From: LGRD01 sp031378125
GTDB taxonomy: Bacteria > Pseudomonadota > Gammaproteobacteria > Burkholderiales > Burkholderiaceae_C
Direction: 5' to 3'
Length of the DNA stretch: 62,983 nucleotides
NCBI GenBank assembly: GCA_031378125.1
Contig: JANNDW010000384.1
Location: forward strand, 1 to 62,983
Shown here: positions 37,850-45,059 of the stretch, in pieces
Numbering within the stretch: the first letter of the stretch is position 1
Layout: each line of letters starts with the position of its first letter
Position numbers and translations under genes: made by a program
Notes under the pieces: generated by a model
What the model was told of the DNA's origin: nothing
Databases searched by the model: none
What the model saw: only the letters and a program-made list of their open reading frames with translations

Positions 37850-37878
37850 AAAACAAAAGAACCGAGTGAAACACTCGG
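37850..37878 (-). terminator. Rho-independent terminator after tRNA-His
   Basis: On the minus strand the perfect stem CCGAGTG-TTT-CACTCGG is followed by TTCTTTTGTTTT. It is 17 bp downstream of the tRNA-His 3' end and ends just after the stop of the convergent kinase gene. Confidence 0.85.
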
Positions 37879-37894
37879 CTCTCGTTCAATATTT

Positions 37895-37971
37895 TGGGGT
37901 GGCTGATGGGGCTCGAACCCACGACAACAGGAATCACAATCCTGGACTCTACCAACTGAGCTACAGCCACC
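37895..37971 (-). tRNA. tRNA-His (anticodon GTG)
   Basis: The minus strand folds into a full cloverleaf with encoded CCA. The 8-bp acceptor GGTGGCTG/CAGCCACC includes the extra G(-1):C73 pair that identifies tRNA-His. The D arm is AGCTCAGTTGGTAGAG, the anticodon loop is TTGTGAT (GTG at 37935-37937), and the T arm has GTTCGAGC. It follows ppiD on the same strand. Confidence 0.97.
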
Positions 37972-38045
37972 GTTGCTAACCAAATTATAGCGGATGCTCT
38001 TGCTGCGGCCGGTCCAGCCTCAGCACGCGCCGACGGCCGCTCGCT

Positions 38046-39974
38046 TCACTTCGGCGCTGCGCTTGCCGCGGGCTCGGCCGCTGAGATGCCGCCGGCTTTT
38101 ACCTCGACCTTGAACCGGCTCCTGAGCGCGGCGTAGTAGGCCTGCGACTCGGCATCGCTCCATGCCTGCGCGTATTGCGCCTGCGATCGCAGCGGGTCGG
38201 CGGCGACTGGATCCCGGCCCAGAATCTTGGTCAGCTTGGCAAGCGCGTAGCCCTGCTCGCTGAGATCGACGCCAACAAAGCTTGGCAGGCCAGACGCCGG
38301 AGCCTTGAGAACCGCATCGACCAGCGGCCGGGGAAGCTCGCGCAACTGCGCCCGTGAGACCGTCAACGAGGCGCCGCCGAGTGCCGCATCGGGCGTTTTC
38401 TGCAACGCTGCGAGGCGCGCTTCGCCCTCGCGGCGAGCCAGCGCCGCGGCCTGCGCAGCCACCAGTTTGTCGCGAACCTTCGCGCTCACCTCGTTCAGCG
38501 GGAGCTGATGCGCCGGCGCGTACTGCACGACGCGCCCGGCCACCAGTTGGTTCGATCCGATGTCCACGGCCAGCGTGTTGCGCTTGTTCTTGAGCACGTC
38601 GTTGGCGAACACAGCCTCCAGGAACTTCGGGTTCGCCAAGGGCCCCGTGGCCTCGGGCGCCGGCACGCGCTTGACGCCTTGGGCGCTGCGCAGCTCGAGC
38701 TTGAACTTGTCGACAGCCGGCTTCAGGCTGTCCGACTGGTCCTCCACCAGGTTGGAGAATGCCACTGCCTGTTCCGCGAATCGTGCCTGTGCAAGCTGCT
38801 TCTTGTTCTCGTCTTCGATCTCGGCGCGGACCGCCTCGAAGCTGCGCACTTCCCCGCCGCGCGCGCCCGTGACCTGGATGATGTGGAAGCCGAAGTCGCT
38901 CTCCACCACACCACTCGTTTCACCCGTCTTGAGTGAAAACGCCGCGTCTTCGAATGGCTTGACCATCGCGCCGCGGGCAAAGAAGTCGAGATCGCCGCCC
39001 TTGTCCGCCGAACCCGGGTCGTCCGAGTTCTTGCGCGCCAGATCGGCGAATGCCGCGGTCTTGCTCTTCCACTGTGCGAGCAGTTCCTCCGCTTTGGCCT
39101 TGGCCTTGGCGCGTTCGGCGGCCGATGCGCTCTTGTCCGCCTTGACCAGGATGTGGCTGGCGCGGCGCTCTTGCGGCGCGGTGAAACGTTGCTGGTTTTC
39201 GGTGTAGTACTTGCGCAAATCGTCGTCAGAGACGCTGACGCCCTTCTTCAGGCTCTCAATGTCCAGCACCACATACTCGACCGATGCCTGCTCGGGTGCC
39301 TGGAACTGCGGCGCGTTGGCAGGGTCCTTGTAGAACTTGTCGATGTCGGCTTCACTGGGCGTGACCTTGGCGACGTAGTCCTTGGGCTCAAAACGCTGGA
39401 CCTGGATTTCGCGCTGCTGGAACATGGCGTCCAGGGCGGCGGATGCCGCACTGGCGGGTGCGAAGGCCGTGCCGCTCAGGCCGGCCAAGACCTGGCGCAT
39501 GGCCAAGTCCTGGCGCAGGCGCTGGGCGAACATCTCGGACGACATGCCTTGGGCGGCCAGTGCGTCCTTGTTGACGCTGCCATCGGGGTTGCGCAGGAAC
39601 GCCAATTGAGGATCGCTGGTGAACTGGCGTTGCAGCCTGTCGTCGGTCGTGACCAGGTTGAGCTTGTCAACCGCCGTCAACATCACGCGCTCGCGCACCA
39701 GGGCTTCGAGCGACTGATTCTTCATCTCGGGCGTGTCGAGCAGCTTGATGTCCACGCCCGGCATTTGCCGCTGCAAACGATCGATCTGCGTGCGGTGCGC
39801 GGCGTCCCAATCGGCCTGGGTGATCTTTCGCCCCGCCACGCTGGCCACCGTGCTGTTCCCGCCATCGGAGGAACGGTTGTAGCCCTGAATGCCGAAAAAG
39901 ACGAAGGACGGGAATATCAGCAGGACCAGAACGAACTGGAGCACCCGGGTGTGCTTGCGGAAAAAATCAAACAT
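38046..39974 (-). CDS. ppiD: PpiD/SurA-like periplasmic peptidyl-prolyl isomerase
   Basis: 642 residues. A single N-terminal anchor (MFDFFRKHTRVLQFVLVLLI to about residue 32) is followed by a SurA-N-like chaperone region and a parvulin domain (RRASHILVKADKSASAAERA, FADLARKNSDDPGSADKGGD, FGFHIIQVTGARGG). It is predicted to assist folding of outer-membrane and periplasmic proteins at the Sec translocon exit. The ATG at 39974 begins at the anchor; an upstream frame is not family-like. It lies between tRNA-Val and tRNA-His. Confidence 0.93.
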   Translation of the reverse strand: MFDFFRKHTRVLQFVLVLLIFPSFVFFGIQGYNRSSDGGNSTVASVAGRKITQADWDAAHRTQIDRLQRQMPGVDIKLLDTPEMKNQSLEALVRERVMLTAVDKLNLVTTDDRLQRQFTSDPQLAFLRNPDGSVNKDALAAQGMSSEMFAQRLRQDLAMRQVLAGLSGTAFAPASAASAALDAMFQQREIQVQRFEPKDYVAKVTPSEADIDKFYKDPANAPQFQAPEQASVEYVVLDIESLKKGVSVSDDDLRKYYTENQQRFTAPQERRASHILVKADKSASAAERAKAKAKAEELLAQWKSKTAAFADLARKNSDDPGSADKGGDLDFFARGAMVKPFEDAAFSLKTGETSGVVESDFGFHIIQVTGARGGEVRSFEAVRAEIEDENKKQLAQARFAEQAVAFSNLVEDQSDSLKPAVDKFKLELRSAQGVKRVPAPEATGPLANPKFLEAVFANDVLKNKRNTLAVDIGSNQLVAGRVVQYAPAHQLPLNEVSAKVRDKLVAAQAAALARREGEARLAALQKTPDAALGGASLTVSRAQLRELPRPLVDAVLKAPASGLPSFVGVDLSEQGYALAKLTKILGRDPVAADPLRSQAQYAQAWSDAESQAYYAALRSRFKVEVKAGGISAAEPAASAAPK

Positions 39975-40044
39975 CGACAGAGCCTCAACAAACGGTTCAC
40001 CCAACAGGGTCTTGCATGACTGGACACACCATCCCAAAAGCAAC

Positions 40045-40068
40045 AAAGGCGAACCGAAGTTCGCCTTT
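40045..40068 (-). terminator. Hairpin terminator with UUCG loop after tRNA-Val
   Basis: The perfect 10-bp stem AAAGGCGAAC/GTTCGCCTTT encloses CGAA on the plus strand, that is a stable UUCG tetraloop on the minus-strand transcript, followed by GTTGCTTTTGGG. It ends hup/tRNA-Val transcription before ppiD, at least in part. Confidence 0.8.
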
Positions 40069-40114
40069 GACTGAGTGGCTGGCGCGATTCTATCGGACGC
40101 CGTCCGGACCGGGG

Positions 40115-40190
40115 TGGTGGGTGCTGAGGGGCTCGAACCCCCGACCTACGCCTTGTAAGGGCGCCGCTCTACCAACTGAGCTAAGCACCC
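40115..40190 (-). tRNA. tRNA-Val (anticodon TAC)
   Basis: A 76-nt cloverleaf with encoded CCA. The acceptor is GGGTGCT/AGCACCC with A73, the D arm is AGCTCAGTTGGTAGAG, the anticodon stem GCCCTTACAAGGC has TAC at 40155-40157, and the T arm is GGGGGTTCGAGCCCC. It begins 22 bp after the hup stop, so it is very probably processed from the hup transcript. Confidence 0.98.
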
Positions 40191-40212
40191 GTGTGCATCT
40201 TGGCGGGCCGCC

Positions 40213-40485
40213 TCAGTTCAACGCGTCTTTGAGCGCCTTGCCGGGACGGAACTTCGGAACCTTGGCCGCCTTGATCTTGATCGCCGCACCGGTGCGCGGG
40301 TTGCGCCCCGCCCGCGCAGCACGCTTGCCGACGCTGAAGGTACCAAAGCCCACCAGTGAGACGGTCTTGTTCTTCTTGAGCGTCGACTTCACGCCGCCGA
40401 TCACGGCTTCGAGGGCGCGAGCGGCCGCTGCTTTGGAGATGTCGGCCTGCTTGGCGATGTGTTCGATCAGTTCGGTCTTGTTCAC
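40213..40485 (-). CDS. hupB: HU-beta-type DNA-binding protein
   Basis: 90 residues, a nucleoid-associated dimer that bends DNA. The N-terminal helices MNKTELIEHIAKQADISKAAA are followed by the DNA-binding arm FGTFSVGKRAARAGRNPRTGA with the intercalating NPRTG. The start is GTG at 40485 (GGGAG upstream), giving the normal 90 residues. It follows a near-consensus promoter and is co-transcribed with tRNA-Val. Confidence 0.96.
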   Translation of the reverse strand: MNKTELIEHIAKQADISKAAAARALEAVIGGVKSTLKKNKTVSLVGFGTFSVGKRAARAGRNPRTGAAIKIKAAKVPKFRPGKALKDALN

Positions 40486-40570
40486 GGGTGTTCTCCCTCT
40501 CAAGGTTGTCTCACGAAGATTTGAATGTGGTGTTGCGGACTGCGCGGAAGATGCTCGCGCACCGTCAAAC

Positions 40571-40599
40571 ATTACAGCGGCGCCGTTGACTGCTGTCAA
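40571..40599 (-). promoter_or_regulatory. Sigma-70-type promoter of hup
   Basis: The minus strand has a perfect -35 TTGACA and a -10 TGTAAT separated by 17 bp. It lies about 85 bp upstream of the hup start codon, and no other gene follows in that orientation before hup. Confidence 0.8.
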
Positions 40600-40722
40600 G
40601 CGCGGATGCGGATTCTATTCAATTTCAACAGCGCGCCGCCTGTTTGCGGCATGGGCACCACACGCCTGTGCACGACTGCGCGCCACCCCCCGACACACCG
40701 AGACCTCGACCTCGTTCGCTCT

Positions 40723-41823
40723 TTACGCCCTCGGCGTTGACACTGGCCGCTCCAGCACACTGGCAATGGCGCGTCCCACGTCGTCGGTGCGGGCCTTGCC
40801 GCCGAGGTCGGCCGTTCGCGGTGCGCCACTGGCCGGATCAAGAACGGTCTCGATCGCGTTGACGATGGCGTCGTGCGCCTCGCGGTGGCCCAGGAAGTCA
40901 AGCAGCAGCGCGCCCGACCAGATCTGCCCGATCGGATTGGCGATGGCGCGGCCCGCGATGTCGGGCGCCGAACCGTGCACGGGTTCGAAGAGCGACGGGA
41001 ACTGCCGGGTCGGATTGAGGTTGGCCGAGGGCGCGATGCCGATCGTGCCGGTACACGCCGGCCCGAGGTCGCTGAGGATGTCGCCGAACAGGTTGCTGGC
41101 CACCACCACGTCGAAGAGTTGCGGCCGCTGCACAAAATGCGCGGTCAGGATGTCGATGTGAAAGCGGTCCACGCTGACACCCGGGTAGGTCTTGGCCATC
41201 GCTTCCACGCGCTCGTCCCAATACGGCATGGTGATCGAGATGCCGTTCGATTTGGTCGCCGACGTGAGCTTCTTGCGCGGGCGCGACAGGGCCAACTCGA
41301 ACGCGAACTTCAACACACGATCGACGCCTGTGCGCGACATCACCGTTTCCTGGATGACGATCTCGCGCTCGGTGCCCTCGAACATGCGCCCGCCGATGCT
41401 GGAGTACTCGCCTTCGGTGTTTTCGCGCACGATCATCATGTCGATGTCACCGGGTTTCAGCCCCGCCAACGGTGAGGCAATCCCAGCCATCAAGCGCGCC
41501 GGGCGCAGATTCACGTACTGATCGAAGTCGCGCCGAAAGCGCAGCAACGAACCCCACAGCGACACATGGTCGGCGATTTTCTGCGGCCAGCCCACCGCGC
41601 CGAAGAAGATCGCGTCATGGCCGCCGATCTGCTCTTTCCAATCGTCGGGCAGCATCTTGCCGTGGCGCTCGAAGTAGTCCCAGCTCGAAAAGTCGAAGTG
41701 ATCGATTTGCAAGCCGATGCCGAAGCGGCTGGCCGCGGCCTCCAGCGCGCGCAAGCCTTCGGGCATCACTTCTTTGCCGATGCCGTCTCCTGCAATCACG
41801 GCGATGCGATGGGTCGATGTCAT
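40723..41823 (-). CDS. Tartrate dehydrogenase/D-malate dehydrogenase-type NAD enzyme
   Basis: 366 residues of the isopropylmalate/isocitrate dehydrogenase family. Features of the tartrate/D-malate group include IAGDGIGKEVMPEG, the substrate loop WGSLLRFRRDFDQYVNLRPAR, RENTEGEYSSIGGRM and SNLFGDILSDLGPA. It should oxidise D-malate or tartrate (TtuC/DmlA type) with NAD. The ATG at 41823 is 4 bp after the stop of a haloacetate dehalogenase-like gene, so both belong to one unit. Substrate preference cannot be fixed by eye. Confidence 0.88.
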   Translation of the reverse strand: MTSTHRIAVIAGDGIGKEVMPEGLRALEAAASRFGIGLQIDHFDFSSWDYFERHGKMLPDDWKEQIGGHDAIFFGAVGWPQKIADHVSLWGSLLRFRRDFDQYVNLRPARLMAGIASPLAGLKPGDIDMMIVRENTEGEYSSIGGRMFEGTEREIVIQETVMSRTGVDRVLKFAFELALSRPRKKLTSATKSNGISITMPYWDERVEAMAKTYPGVSVDRFHIDILTAHFVQRPQLFDVVVASNLFGDILSDLGPACTGTIGIAPSANLNPTRQFPSLFEPVHGSAPDIAGRAIANPIGQIWSGALLLDFLGHREAHDAIVNAIETVLDPASGAPRTADLGGKARTDDVGRAIASVLERPVSTPRA

Positions 41824-41827
41824 TGAC

Positions 41828-42706
41828 TCACTCCTTGAAAAATTCAAGCATCTCGCCGAGCAACTCCGCCGGGCGTTCTTCGGCGATGTAGTGGCCACAG
41901 TCCAGCGGACGGCCACTCACGCGCAGCGCGCGCTCGCGCCACAGCGCAAGCACATCGAAACATCGAGCCACCGTGCCATGGGCGCCCCACAGCACACGAA
42001 GCGGCACCTGGATCAATGAGCCGGCGTCGCGGTCCGCGCGGTCGTGCTCCAGGTCGATGCCGCAGGATGCGCGGTAGTCCTCGCAAATCGCGGCCACCAT
42101 GCCGGCACGCGCGATGCAGCGTTCGTATTCGGCCAGAGCGCGCGGGTCGAAGGCGGCCAGACCGGCGTGGCGGCTGCCCATCACGGAGCGCAGATAGAAC
42201 ACCGGATCGCGCGCTATCAGCCGCTCCGGCAGCGGCGCCGGTTGAATCAGGAAAAACCAATGCCAGTAGGCGCGCGCGAATTCCTGCGTGGCGCCTTCGT
42301 ACATCGCCAATGTGGGCGCGATGTCCAGCAGCATCAGCCGCCGCACCGAGCCCGGGTGGTCGGCCGCCAACCGGTGCGCCACGCGCGCGCCGCGATCATG
42401 CGCGGCGACATCAAATTGCGCATGGCCGAGTTGGCTCATCACCGCCAGCATGTCGCGCGCCATGACACGTTTGCTGTAAGGCGCGTGCTGCGCGTCGCTC
42501 GCAGGGATGGACGAATCTCCGTAGCCCCTGAGGTCCAGCGCCACGACTGTGAAGCGTTGCGCCAAAGGCTCGGCCACGCGGTGCCACATGACATGGTTTT
42601 GCGGGTGTCCGTGCAACAGCAGCAGAGCGGGGCCGGTGCCGCCCACGCGGCCAAATATCTCGGCGCCGTCGACCGTGAAGCGATGCCCGCTGAATGCCTT
42701 GAACAT
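41828..42706 (-). CDS. Haloacetate (fluoroacetate-type) dehalogenase homologue, alpha/beta hydrolase
   Basis: 292 residues. The nucleophile is Asp104 in AAHDRGARVAHR, where the arginines 105 and 108 flank the site as in fluoroacetate dehalogenases. Asp128 (LLDIAP) is the acid and His272 (DCGHYIAEE) the base. The fluoride-pocket pair His149-Trp150 (YWHWFF) and Tyr211 (CEDYR) are also present; from memory this almost repeats the D104/D128/H149/W150/Y212/H271 set of the Burkholderia FA1 enzyme. It would convert haloacetate to glycolate. A broken LysR regulator lies divergently upstream. Confidence 0.85.
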   Translation of the reverse strand: MFKAFSGHRFTVDGAEIFGRVGGTGPALLLLHGHPQNHVMWHRVAEPLAQRFTVVALDLRGYGDSSIPASDAQHAPYSKRVMARDMLAVMSQLGHAQFDVAAHDRGARVAHRLAADHPGSVRRLMLLDIAPTLAMYEGATQEFARAYWHWFFLIQPAPLPERLIARDPVFYLRSVMGSRHAGLAAFDPRALAEYERCIARAGMVAAICEDYRASCGIDLEHDRADRDAGSLIQVPLRVLWGAHGTVARCFDVLALWRERALRVSGRPLDCGHYIAEERPAELLGEMLEFFKE

Positions 42707-42780
42707 CGGCTGATTGTGCGTACCGCCGATCCTCTCAACAAGCAGTAGTCCGCAAACCAATGGGTTCTGAGCGGGAATGA

Positions 42781-43114
42781 ATGATTGACCGGCCCGATCT
42801 GGTTCTGGTGGTCAGCGTGGCCGAGCTGGGCAGCCTGGCTGCGGCGGCGCGTGCGCTCGATCTCGAGCCGCCCGCAATCAGCAAACGCCTGGCGGCCCTG
42901 GAGGCGCGATTGAAGCTGCGCCTGTTTCATCGCACCACGCGCCGATGTGCACTTCCTGCTGCCACCGCGCCTGCCCGGCACCGAACTGCCGCGCCGCCCG
43001 CGGCTGTTGCAGCAGCACTTGACCCGCGCACTGGAGAACCCGCCGTGGCTGGAGGCGTTGGCCGGCGTCAAGCCGCAGCGCGGCGCACGACCAGCGCAAC
43101 ACCCGCGACCGTGA
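42781..43114 (+). pseudogene. LysR-type regulator, N-terminal fragment with large internal deletion
   Basis: The ATG at 42781 encodes a LysR HTH (LVLVVSVAELGSLAAAARAL, AISKRLAALEARLKLRLFHRTTRR). After about residue 55 the match ends and the frame changes at 42943. A second frame continues DVHFLLPPRLPGTELPRRPR to a stop at 43112-43114, possibly the old C-terminal tail; its family is uncertain. A whole effector domain of about 600-700 bp is missing. It faces the dehalogenase gene, the standard position of a LysR controlling that operon. Confidence 0.75.
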
Positions 43115-43961
43115 GCAGCATGCCCAGCAGCATCAGACCCGTGAACGATTCACCGAACAGCAGCCACGCCAGCAGCGCCGTGCAAGGCGGTACCAGGTAC
43201 AGCAGGCTGGTGACGCGGGTCGCCGCGCCATGTTGAATCAACAGGTACAGCAGCGAACTGCCTCCCAGCGTCAGCACCAGCACCGACCACAGCAGCGCGC
43301 CCCAGAGCTGGGGGTTCCACTGCATCGATTCGGTCTCCAGAAGCGCGAACGGCACACTCACCGCGAGGGCGGCCAGCAACTGAACGGTGTTGGCGGTGCG
43401 CACGTCGCAGGGGGCGACAAAGCGCTTCTGGTACAGCGTGCCGGTGGTCATGCTCAGCAGCGCAAGAACAGCCAGCGCCAGGTTCCACGGGGTGAGTTCA
43501 CCGATGCCGAACTTGCCGCTCAGCACCAGGGTCAGCCCCAGCAGGCCAAGCAACAGGCCGATCCATTCGCGTGCCGCTACCGGGGAGTGCCCGGTCTTGC
43601 GTGCGGTCGTCGCCAGCCAGACCGCCGTGAGCACGGGCTGCAGCCCCACCAGCAGCGACACCGTGCCGGCTCCGATTCCCAGCTTCACAGCCGACCACAC
43701 GCCGCCCAGATAGCCCGCATGCATCAGCACGCCGCTGACGGCCAGGTGCATCCACTGGCGCGGTTTGCGGGGCCAGGCAGCGCGTGCAAGGCTGATCCAC
43801 AGCGCAAAGCACACCACCGAGATTGCGTAGCGCAGCGACAGGAAACTCAGCGGTGGCGAGTGCGGCATGCCCAAGCGTGCAACCACGAAGCCGGTGCTCC
43901 AGATCAGCACGAACACCCACGGCATCCAGCGCACCCATCGGTGCGGCTCGCCAGTCAGCAC
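43068..43961 (-). CDS. EamA/DMT-family transporter
   Basis: 297 residues with about ten predicted membrane helices in two EamA repeats (N-terminal VFVLIWSTGFVVARLGMPHS, C-terminal FGESFTGLMLLGML). It probably exports a small metabolite such as an amino acid or derivative; no substrate can be named. The GTG at 43961 is 1 bp after the pgsA stop; an ATG at 43925 is an alternative. The 3' end overlaps the tail of the broken LysR gene by about 47 bp. Confidence 0.88.
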   Translation of the reverse strand: MLTGEPHRWVRWMPWVFVLIWSTGFVVARLGMPHSPPLSFLSLRYAISVVCFALWISLARAAWPRKPRQWMHLAVSGVLMHAGYLGGVWSAVKLGIGAGTVSLLVGLQPVLTAVWLATTARKTGHSPVAAREWIGLLLGLLGLTLVLSGKFGIGELTPWNLALAVLALLSMTTGTLYQKRFVAPCDVRTANTVQLLAALAVSVPFALLETESMQWNPQLWGALLWSVLVLTLGGSSLLYLLIQHGAATRVTSLLYLVPPCTALLAWLLFGESFTGLMLLGMLLTVAGVALVVRRAAA

Positions 43962-43962
43962 G

Positions 43963-44529
43963 CTATCGCGCCTTGGCGCGAATTTCAGGCAGCGCTTTTT
44001 GCAGGTAGTAGACCATCGACCAGATGGTCAGCACCGCCGAGAGGTAGATCAGCACCGTGCCCCACAGATGTGTGTCGATCAGCCCGAACAGCATGCCGTG
44101 GTACAGCAAAAACGGAATGGCGATCATCTGCACCATCGTCTTCACCTTGCCGAGCACGTGCACGGCGACGCTGCGAGAGGCGCCGATCTGCGCCATCCAT
44201 TCGCGCAGCGCCGAAATCGCAATCTCGCGGCCAATGATCACCAGCGCCACCAGGGCGTGCACGCGGTTCAGGTGAACCAGCACCAGCAGCGCCGCACAGA
44301 CCAGGAACTTGTCCGCCACCGGGTCCAGAAAGGCACCGAACGATGAGGTCATGTTCAGCTTGCGGGCCAGGTAACCATCGGCCCAATCGGTCAATGCCAC
44401 CACGACGAACAGCACCGTGGCCAGCAGATTCTGAAAGCCCGCTTCAAGCTGCAGGTAGAACACCCCGACGACCAATGGAATGGCGACGATTCGCGCCCAG
44501 GTCAACAAGGTCGGCAGGTTGAAAAACAT
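43963..44529 (-). CDS. pgsA: PgsA, CDP-diacylglycerol-glycerol-3-phosphate phosphatidyltransferase
   Basis: 188 residues, a multipass membrane enzyme making phosphatidylglycerophosphate for anionic phospholipids. The CDP-alcohol phosphotransferase motif is complete: DWADGYLAR...GAFLDPVADK. The N-terminus MFFNLPTLLTWARI is typical. It lies 41 bp downstream of the TonB-C-like lipoprotein gene and upstream of the EamA gene with 1 bp between, so all follow uvrC as in many proteobacteria (uvrC-pgsA). Confidence 0.95.
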   Translation of the reverse strand: MFFNLPTLLTWARIVAIPLVVGVFYLQLEAGFQNLLATVLFVVVALTDWADGYLARKLNMTSSFGAFLDPVADKFLVCAALLVLVHLNRVHALVALVIIGREIAISALREWMAQIGASRSVAVHVLGKVKTMVQMIAIPFLLYHGMLFGLIDTHLWGTVLIYLSAVLTIWSMVYYLQKALPEIRAKAR

Positions 44530-44570
44530 GCGGCGATTGTGCCGAACTTGTTCAAGCGTGATTCGTCGGC

Positions 44571-45059
44571 TCAAGGGTCCAGCGTGCGCGGCTTGAATTT
44601 GCGATCGTCGTTGAACAGAAATGTCTCTGCAAACTTCCAGGGTTTGGGCAGCCTGGAGACGTCTCCGAACGGCGCGGCGCGGCGCACCGCGTCGATGGCA
44701 ATCTGAACGGTGTCCTTGGCTTGCCTGGGCACCCGCATCACGTCGATGTTGCGAATGCTGCCGTCTGCGTTGAGCTCGATTTCCAGCACCGGGATGGCCA
44801 GCAGCGGGTCGGGCACGGCACCGTCGTAGGTGATGCTCGGGTTGGCGGCCACCAGGCGGCGCGCGGCCTGGGCACGAACGTCGTTCCAGCTCCGAACCGC
44901 TCCTGGTGCGGGCAGGCGGCCCGGCGCAGCCGCGCTTGTCGAGGCAGGCGCAGGCGCCGGCGCCGTGGGTGTTGGCGCCGGCGGTGGACTGGAGGCACAA
45001 CCGGCGATCAGGGCCAGTCCCAGCAAACTCGAGCACACCCAGGGTTCAATGCAACGCAC
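44571..45059 (-). CDS. Lipoprotein with TonB-C-like domain
   Basis: 162 residues. A GTG at 45059 is chosen because AGGAG lies 7 nt upstream; its first residues read VRCIEPWVCSSLLGLALIAGC, a lipoprotein signal with Cys near residue 21. A Pro/Ala linker leads to IPVLEIELNADGSIRNIDVM and a final RRAAPFG-type segment like a TonB C-terminal fold. The first codons overlap the 3' end of uvrC by 14 bp, so its ribosome-binding site is inside uvrC. The role is unknown; TonB-type proteins without an energy box are common in this order. Confidence 0.75.
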   Translation of the reverse strand: MRCIEPWVCSSLLGLALIAGCASSPPPAPTPTAPAPAPASTSAAAPGRLPAPGAVRSWNDVRAQAARRLVAANPSITYDGAVPDPLLAIPVLEIELNADGSIRNIDVMRVPRQAKDTVQIAIDAVRRAAPFGDVSRLPKPWKFAETFLFNDDRKFKPRTLDP

